64,000 bases of DNA from the NCBI GenBank assembly GCA_015501075.1, contig JADNYJ010000057.1:162176-226175 (forward strand), read 5' to 3'. Shown piece by piece: positions 56,907 to 64,000 of this stretch (positions are counted from its first letter, which is position 1; the number at the start of each line of letters is the position of its first letter). The notes beneath the pieces were generated by a model. The model was not told the DNA's origin. It did no database searches and was given only the letters and a program-made list of their open reading frames with translations. The position numbers and the translations under genes were made by a program. This DNA is from Gymnopilus junonius (lineage: Eukaryota > Basidiomycota > Agaricomycetes > Agaricales > Galerinaceae).

Positions 56907-59390
56907 GTGATGGTCTCATTTCTTTTTTTTCCAGGGAGTGATATGGATGATGACCTCAGCAAATCTGAACTGACCACTGCAGTTTCTGCAGACATTGCCA
57001 TGCCCCTGGCCCTGATCAATGACAGCAGCACCAATACTTCCACTGGCCTGAAGACTTCAGTGTCTCTGCCACAACTAAACACCACTCCTAGTCCAAGTCA
57101 CGTCATGATGCTGGACTTGTCGCATTGATCTTCCAACTTCATAATGCATGATGGAGGTTCATGTGACTCTTTCCTTCCATTATGATGCATGAACAAGTCA
57201 CGTCTCTCTTTGTTGATTCCTTCCTCTGGGAAAGTTGAGGGACTGAATCAACTTGATCTCTCAACTTTCCCACTTGACTTTTTCTCTCAACCTCCTGTCC
57301 CTGCATTGGAGTCTTAAATCAACATCTGGCCTATGGACTTCTGCACATAGTGCAAAGGCAAGGAGCCTGTGTTGAGCCTATGCCTGCTATCACCAACAGC
57401 GTGACCTCCATTCCTCAGATGGAGCTAATGGCCCAACATCACCCCAGATCTCACCATGGGCATGCAGCTCCCTTAAGCTAACATGAATTTGAAGCTACCA
57501 CCCTCTCAACAGATTTGCAGTGACCACCATCTACAATCCTCAGCTGAAACCTAATGCTGAGATTCTTCTATTTTTTTCATTATGCATTCCATCTCTTATA
57601 ACTATACCTACTGTACATGCTTGAAAGAGCAAGTCGTAGCTGGCTCATTGATCATCTTCGACCACTTGTATTTATGCTCTGATAATATTAATAAATTTGA
57701 TGAGTTTGAATCATGTGACAAGTAACCTTGCCTGACCTATTATTGTCAACATTAGCCTTTGTCTTTGCTCTCCATTCTCTATTCTTTTGTTCCACAAAGC
57801 TCAATTACAGCCAGGAAAATGAGCACATTTAGTACCCCTACTCAACCATCAGAGGTAGATTTCTATAGTGACCTAGAGGATTTATATGTTTCTAACTTTG
57901 AATAGAATGCTTCTCTACCTGACTCTCAAAAGAGCTTACGACCTTGGCATTTCCCCAACAACAATGAATGGTACTTATACCATAATCAACATCCACCAAA
58001 TCCAAGCTATGTCATATGTATTCAGTTATTTCTCTGCCTTGCTGGTAATTGATTCATATTGCACCAGCATATGAGAGACTTCTCACCACATTATACAAGA
58101 ACATATAACTGGCCAATGCCTTTGAATTCAAATTATGAAGAGAAACCCTTGATTGAATCAAGTCCAGTACTCCTGAGGTACAAACCTTCTAATGCCCTCA
58201 TCTGCCATTACCCAGATCCTATGGAAGAAGAGGAAAGACCCAGGTCCCCTCTGGACCATGTGTGTCCAAATTCTCTAAAGAAAGGACTGCATAATTCTAC
58301 AAAAGATGCTCAATCTTTAACTTTAGAGGCTGCCTCCCAAACTACATTAACCATTACTGTGATTTCCTGCCCATCACACAAGGCAAAAGCTCTCCTCCAA
58401 TCTTGGAGCCTCCCATCCCTATGCCTAACCTGACCTACATTTCAGAAATCAGACCCTCTCCTTTCAATCTTCAAGGTGTGGTTCCCATCAGAAGGATGGC
58501 TCAATCTCTGGAAGATTTGGAAACTCAAAGCTAAGATAAGTTTCCTTAATTCCAAGCTCCAGGAGCTCAATCATCTCCTTCACTGGCACCCAGAAAGAAG
58601 TCCAGCCCAGCATGAAGGATCAAGAGGAAGTTGAACATGGTCACTCTTGAATTACAGCATCAGTGTTTCAAGTTGTCTTATAGAGAGATTTATCTTAATA
58701 ATTAGGGTCCTGCTCTTAGCATTGTTATCCATTTTATAATTTCTATATACTCAATTTTTCTTCTTATAATCTAATCCTCGACTATGCATAAAATATGGAA
58801 TTATTAGAATTTCACTAGCCAAGATGTGATGGCATTTAGTTGAGAAAGTTGACTGGAATCTGTCAGCTTTTATCAACTGATGCAAATAATGCCTTTCTTT
58901 TCTCTACTTTTGAACTTTTGGACATTGCCTCTTGCTCTCCATAGTCCTTTAACACTCATTGTCCTGACCATCTCATATTGGGTGTGCTATACCCTTCTCT
59001 TCTCCCCAGAGGCCGATGCAATTATCCTTGAATTTGAGGAGCAAGATAATGGAGAAAGACATCAGAGAACAGTCTAGATGTTCCTCTTTCGAATCTGTCT
59101 TATCAGACACCCCTACCCTCCTTCTCCTTGACTGGGAGACTGACAATGGTGAGGCAGTTTGGGTTCTGCTTTATTTGCTACCTTTGCTTATTCTATTTTC
59201 AATGAAGCAGTTGGCTCAGTCATAAGCTATGAAGGCTGGGTAGCATACCACCTTGCTTTCATTGGTTTCTGGGAAAATATCTTGGGCAGAAAACATGAGC
59301 ATGCTTTATATACAGACATGTCTAAAGTTTTCTCACTTATTTTTTATGTAGTGTTCAGAAGAAAACCAGATAAATTCATCATCTGGAAAC
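56907..59390 (+). pseudogene. Scattered exon-like remains, function unknown
   Basis: A well-formed acceptor (TTTTTTTCCAG near 56934) precedes an open stretch to 57128 (DMDDDLSKSELTTAVSADIA). Further open parts are MSTFSTPTQPSEVDFYSDL from 57819, interrupted by a TAG (CAG-to-TAG type), RPWHFPNNNEWYLYHN, and MHQHMRDFSPHYTRTYNWPM at 58059-58433. They are probably the 5' exons of the transposase relic that follows, or of a separate gene, with premature stops. I cannot connect them into one model. Confidence 0.35.
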
Positions 59391-60492
59391 ATGTTCAGCA
59401 TTGCTGCCCCTAATCACGAACAATTAATTCGACTCATCTCCTGCTGCTTTCAAGTCCTGCTTCAACTTTGCTCTGCTATTCACTCCTTTTGCTTTCCACT
59501 TGCTTCACTTATACCATGTATCCCTCAGCAGACAAAGTTTATGGCCATGTGCCCAGTTCAAATCCCACATTCCATCTAGATTCTAGTGGCAATACTGTAA
59601 TGGGAGATCCCAGTGATAATAATAGTTATAACAAAGAAACAACACCCAACTTTGCACCCTTCAACTCTGAACTTGATTGAAGATTTGCAGAGTGGGCAGT
59701 GAAAGATGGACCAGGCCAGAAGGCCATAGATCACTTGCTAACTATTCCTGGGGTATGTTGTGCAATATACACTCATTAGTTACCTTCTGAAAAAACTTTG
59801 TTTTCCAGGTCCAAGAGAAACTTGGACTCTCTTACAACAACATATGTGCCTTACTCCAAAAGGTTGATTCTGTCCCAGATTGTGCTGGTCAGTGGCAAAC
59901 AAGGGAGCTTTCCTTCAGGGACAAACCTGATGAGAAGTATACTATATGTTTTTGAGATCCCATCAAGGCCATCAAAACACTCTTTGCGGATCCAGCATTT
60001 GAAAATGATCATGTGTATGGGCCAAAAAAGGTTTACACAGATTCCTCCAAATCTTCAAGGATTTTCTCTGAAATGTGTACCAGAAAGTGGTGGCATGCCA
60101 TTCAGGTAAGCCTTCTACAAATTGGGGAAAGATGTAGTGTTTTATTCAAACTTCTTCAAGTATCTTCTACCAGAGGGAGCAACAATCGCACCTATCATCC
60201 TTGCTACTGACAAGACACAACTGACACAGTTTTCTGGTGGAAAATCTGTGTATCCAGTCTATCTGACAATCGGAAATTTACCAAAGGCAATACAATGAAA
60301 ACCTAGCAAAAATGCCTGCATTTTAATTGCTTACCTTTCTGTGGAAAAGCTCAATTGATCAAAGATGACAGAGTTCAAACATCACTCAAGGGTTCAATGC
60401 CTTTTTCATGAGGCAATGAGAATTGTCTTGGAGCCACTGAAGAAGGCTGGAAAAGAAGGCATCAGAATGAGATGCAGTAATGGGGACATCCA
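59391..60492 (+). pseudogene. Plavaka-type DNA transposase, N-terminal half only
   Basis: Plus-strand pieces in family order: YPSADKVYGHVPSSNPTFH (59519), NFAPFNSELD then a TGA where a Trp codon is usual, FAEWAVKDGPGQKAIDHLL. An intron with GTATGT/TTCCAG (about 59754-59808) follows, then VQEKLGLSYNNICALLQKVD, KTLFADPAFENDHVYGPKKV, TRKWWHAIQ, EGATIAPIILATDKTQLTQF, VYPVYLTIGNLPKAI and EGIRMRCSNGDIH at 60450-60492. Similarity ends there, just before the VYPILACY block that starts the C-terminal half at 38791. Several stops and frame shifts make it inactive. The break at this position is discussed under findings. Confidence 0.8.
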
Positions 60493-60592
60493 TCTGTTAG
60501 ACTTGCACAAATAAGCAAGGATCTGTGTAGTTAACACAGCTCAACCAACTTGGCTTGTGGGCCACTGCATCGCATGGCATGACTGAGTCCTA
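60493..60592. other. Short spacer between transposase half and helicase gene
   Basis: Contains a small palindrome CTGTGTAGTTAACACAG (60523-60539). Probably the 3' flank of the helicase element on the minus strand. Confidence 0.35.
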
Positions 60593-63500
60593 CTACTCTT
60601 CTAGTACATAGATAGCAGCTGAAGCAACCCTCCCATGAGCAAATGATATATCTGGGGTGTTGGTTGAAAAAGTTCCATCATAACTTAAATTCCCATTATC
60701 TAGCATACCATCATAATACCAAATCTGACCATCAGATTTAATAATTCTTGCAGTAAAATGTGCTTGGCCAAAATAAATAACACCAGCCAAGGAGTACTTA
60801 TAGAAGGTATCACCTTGTACTATATCAAAAGAATTATCAATATGCAAATCATGTCCAGAAAATTCAAAAGCAAGGAGCGAAGGGATATTAACAATGTCAT
60901 GTTGAGTATATCGCTGTTCATTACAATCAGGGCAAACTTGATCTTTGTTTAGCTCATGCTTATGTGCAGCCCATTCTCTAATTGAATGATGAGGTCGTGT
61001 ACTGAGTATTAGACAACTGTATCTGGTGGTTATAAAGTGTATATGATTATTAGGGCATGTATAATATGTACAATGTATAACATTATCCACCTTTAGAAGT
61101 GCCACAAAAACATGCTCCAAAGAAGTATATCTCCCAAATGCCATGTTTGTAGGATTAAATTTTTGCAGTTTGTGGCGCACTGCATCTCTACCATTCTCTA
61201 GACTTTTGCCTTTTTTTTCATAGGATATAAAACCCCTGTTCAACAGCTTCATATATTCATTACCTGTTCCTTGGAAGCACTGCTTCCATTTACTTTGATC
61301 CCTGCACCATATGGAAAATAATATGGTAAATATTGAGTCATAGGCACAACTATTGTTGCTCCACTTGAGACCACAAGGAATGATGTAGTGATTGGGAGAC
61401 ACCAAGGCAGGGGGGGTTGATATCTTGGTTCGTTTCTTAGGTTTTTTAGATGCATCTGCATGTCTTCCTTTCCTTTTAGAACCAGTCTTATCTGTGGCTT
61501 GCTTGTTGAAGTCTTCAAAGTGTACATCAGTAAAATCATACACCAAAGAAATATCATATACACCAGACTCAATAAAAGGCTCACATTTTGACCACTGGAT
61601 GGCAGGATGCACAGCCTTTGGAACATAATGCAAACCTTTCCATTTCTGAAATGTCTGAATCAGACAATTTCTTGTGTCTCCATAAACCTTTGTACTTAAC
61701 TTGCCCAAATACGTTAGATTGGTTATTTCATCTAATAACTCCAGCTCTCTTAACTCTTGGCGAAGGCCACCTGAGATTTTTTTCCCCGAAATCTTATGCT
61801 CATCAAATCCTTGTAAAATGATAGTACCCTTTGCAGTAGAACTGTGTGATAAGGCAGTGTAATATGCCTGATGTGTATTTAGATTGTTGAGATCAGCACT
61901 ATTAACATCTCTGGTTTTTCCCTGAGAAACAAAATCAGTTATCGCAAAATTTACAAGCACCTCAGCTTGTGTGCGATAAATTAGAACTGTGTCATCATTT
62001 GGCAAAGAGGCAGAGATTGCCACCTTTGATGGCACAATCGGTACAACATTTTCTGGAAGGCCTTCAAATTGTACTAATGATGGAGGGTCCTTCAACTCAA
62101 CAAATAGTGTATCCAGTACCTGTTGACCTCTGCTGCCTTTTTTAGACTGCCAGCCATGGACAAAGCCTTCTTGGCCTCTTGTCATACAAAGCTCAGTTGC
62201 ATAATTGGTTCTTATCATTATAGGAAGTCCAATACATAAAGACAATTTACCAGCAATATGTTTGTCAGTAGATGAGGGAGGAAGTGACCACATACCTTCT
62301 TGCATTTCATCTGTAATACATGTAACACGCTTAATATTAGTTGAATTTTCCTTATCAGAATTACCAGACCTAGGTTGATCATCTGAATAAAAATCCGTCA
62401 ATGTTTGTTTTGTCTCTTGAGCAAATTGAATGGCACCAAGTCTATTAATTTCATCTTTGTGTAGATTCCTTGCAGTAATTATGGATACATTGCGAAATTC
62501 ATCATCACAAACAGAGTGACCATCAGGGCTTTGAGATGATATCAATGTATGCAAAAAGTTAATGTCATCTATTGTACAAGCCTTGTATCTCATATTTTCT
62601 AATGCAGTACGCAATTTTGAATCAGCCTCACTCTGTGTTTTTTGTCTCATATTTTGATGGAGAATGACAACAGTGGTTACTTGATGCCACAATGCCTTTC
62701 CTACAGCTTGTTCCTGTGATCGAGAGTTGGTGGCAGTGGATCCAATAGACTGAGAATATAATGAGATAGCTTCACCTCCCATTGCAGGAGCTAGCTGAGT
62801 AAAGTCACCAGAGAAAACCATATTTAGACCTCCAAAGGGAACATATGACCATTCAAACACTTTAGCCAGTTGGCTGTTTATTCTGAATAAATCCCGAGCA
62901 GACAACATAGACACTTCATCAAAAAAAATATACTCAACACCTCTTAATTTTGACTTGATCTCACCCAGTTTCATATTAGACATGCATTCATTTATGCCAA
63001 ATACAGAATGATAAGTATTCCCTCCAAGCAAGGCTGCTGCACTACCAGTTGGGGCAACAATAACAAACCGGTGAGATTCATTTCATATAGAAAAAAAATA
63101 TGAAAGAGCCTTTAACACTCGAGACTTACCAGTGCCACCCATTCCACTAAGAAACATCTTGAGCTGTTCAGGATTTTTGCTAATGGCATGATTAGCAATA
63201 ATTCGAAAGGCCTTTTCCTGTTCTGTGTTTAGACTAAACCCCTGGACTGTGTCATCCACTTGACATGACTCTGGATCAATTCGAAAAGCTTTCTCCAAAT
63301 AAGACTTATCAACTATCTTAACAATATTATCTTGGAGTACAGAGTGTGAGTTGTTGCAATCATTGTTTCCATGAGAATGATTATTTTTATTCTTCTGGGC
63401 AACAATTTCAGTCTTCCTTTTATCCACTTCATGTGTCCACTGAGACCCAGATAATATCCTGTCTGGCTTGAAAGAGCTGATTATGTCAGACACATTGTTA

Positions 63501-64000
63501 CAGGGATTTATCCAACCTATCCTTGATAAGATAGCATTTATTTCTGCGGCCTCTTTTAGTCGTCTTTTCTGTCGCTCACCACATTGAAGTGGAGACTCAG
63601 GTGGTTCATCTAATTCAGGATACATTTCATTTTTGCTATTATCAATAGGATCCTCTGACTCATTGTCATATTGAAGCCAACTTCCTACAATATCAGAATC
63701 CACACCTTTCTTCATTTGAGCACAAAAGTCATCACAAGCATCTAGACATTCATACTTGATATTAAAGTTATTCATAAGTTGAAGCTGTCTCTCAGAAAAG
63801 AACTGACTGGCAAAGGTCTGATCCCAAGTTTCACATTGCTTTAACTCCTTCCCTGTCCGCCATGGTTTAAACAGTGTCAACATTGCACAGCAGTAATACT
63901 CTCGGTCACCTTGGTCACACCTAGGTAACGTTGCCCCAAGAAAGTTGGGTACTCGCATACTGTTTTTCTTTATATAGTGATGAAGATGTGTATCTGACAA
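60593..64000 (-). pseudogene. PIF1/Helitron-type helicase with C-terminal cysteine-peptidase-like domain; one in-frame stop; 5' end beyond window
   Basis: The frame runs from the right edge to 60593 and is broken only by one TGA at 63083-63085; both sides are in the same frame. Reading from the edge: a charged N part (PELDEPPESPLQC, LNTEQEKAFRIIANHA), Walker A FLSGMGGTGKSRVLKAL (about 63120), then after the stop VAPTGSAAALLGG, Walker B YIFFDEVSML, GDFTQLAPA and HQAYYTALSHSS, all SF1B/PIF1 motifs. The last part, about 60600-61400, has CGLKWSNNSCAYDSIFTILF and a CxxC pair (VCPDCNEQ). It ends with QAHFTARI and WYYDGM, a Cys/His/Asp arrangement as in ubiquitin-peptidase-like folds. Helitron-like elements carry such helicases; a Rep domain would lie outside the window. 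Confidence 0.8.

Noticed and set aside
60493..60592. Helitron 3' end (hairpin followed by CTRR)
   Set aside because: A small CTGTGT/ACACAG hairpin exists, but the nearest CTAA is over 20 bases away and not followed by T, so the terminus is unproven.

Overview
This is chromosomal DNA from a filamentous basidiomycete, most likely a mushroom-forming Agaricomycete. Almost every gene is cut by several 50-60 nt GT-AG introns. The housekeeping genes are of fungal type. The repeats include Plavaka-type DNA transposases, a chromodomain Ty3/Gypsy element, a Ty1/Copia relic and a PIF1/Helitron-type helicase. I inferred gene models by hand from open frames, splice signals and phase continuity; where exons are listed, the exon lengths were checked to add up to a whole number of codons.

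Gene-dense half, about 1-26.5 kb. On the minus strand, in order: Wee1 kinase (5' end at 4110, runs off the left edge), a FIT2/Scs3 ER lipid-droplet protein, porphobilinogen synthase (HemB/Hem2), a Cdc1/Ted1/MPPE1-type membrane metallophosphoesterase, a conserved protein of unknown function, and a 4-coumarate:CoA-ligase-like enzyme ending in the peroxisomal signal SKL. After a 2.9 kb spacer the plus strand carries an RRM/RGG protein, two head-to-tail Erv14/cornichon cargo receptors, an N-acetylglucosamine kinase and a LARGE-like GT49 glycosyltransferase with a probable GC-AG intron. ER export, GPI/lipid and glycan functions recur here, but I see no evidence of an operon-like unit.

Transition, about 26.5-32.6 kb. 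This holds palindromic repeats, a 212 bp MITE with a 5 bp target duplication, two TA-flanked MITEs of one family, tRNA-like A/B-box sequences, a strong hairpin and one uncharacterised gene with an acidic tail.

Repeat island, about 32.6-64 kb. It contains a broken Copia element, the C-terminal half of a Plavaka transposase (minus), a 100 bp-arm inverted repeat, a low-complexity multi-exon gene with a perfect 285 bp exon+intron tandem array, a 46 bp minisatellite, and a JmjC-like gene cut off by the 3' half of a young Gypsy element. A DDE_1-type transposase fragment, the CpG-decayed 5' half of a related Gypsy element in the opposite direction, the N-terminal half of a Plavaka transposase (plus), and a PIF1-like helicase with a C-terminal cysteine-peptidase-like domain and a single in-frame stop complete it. 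The two Plavaka halves meet at about the same codon, which suggests a roughly 21.7 kb inversion with both breakpoints in one transposase gene. Comparing the two Gypsy LTRs shows CpG-to-TpG/CpA decay.
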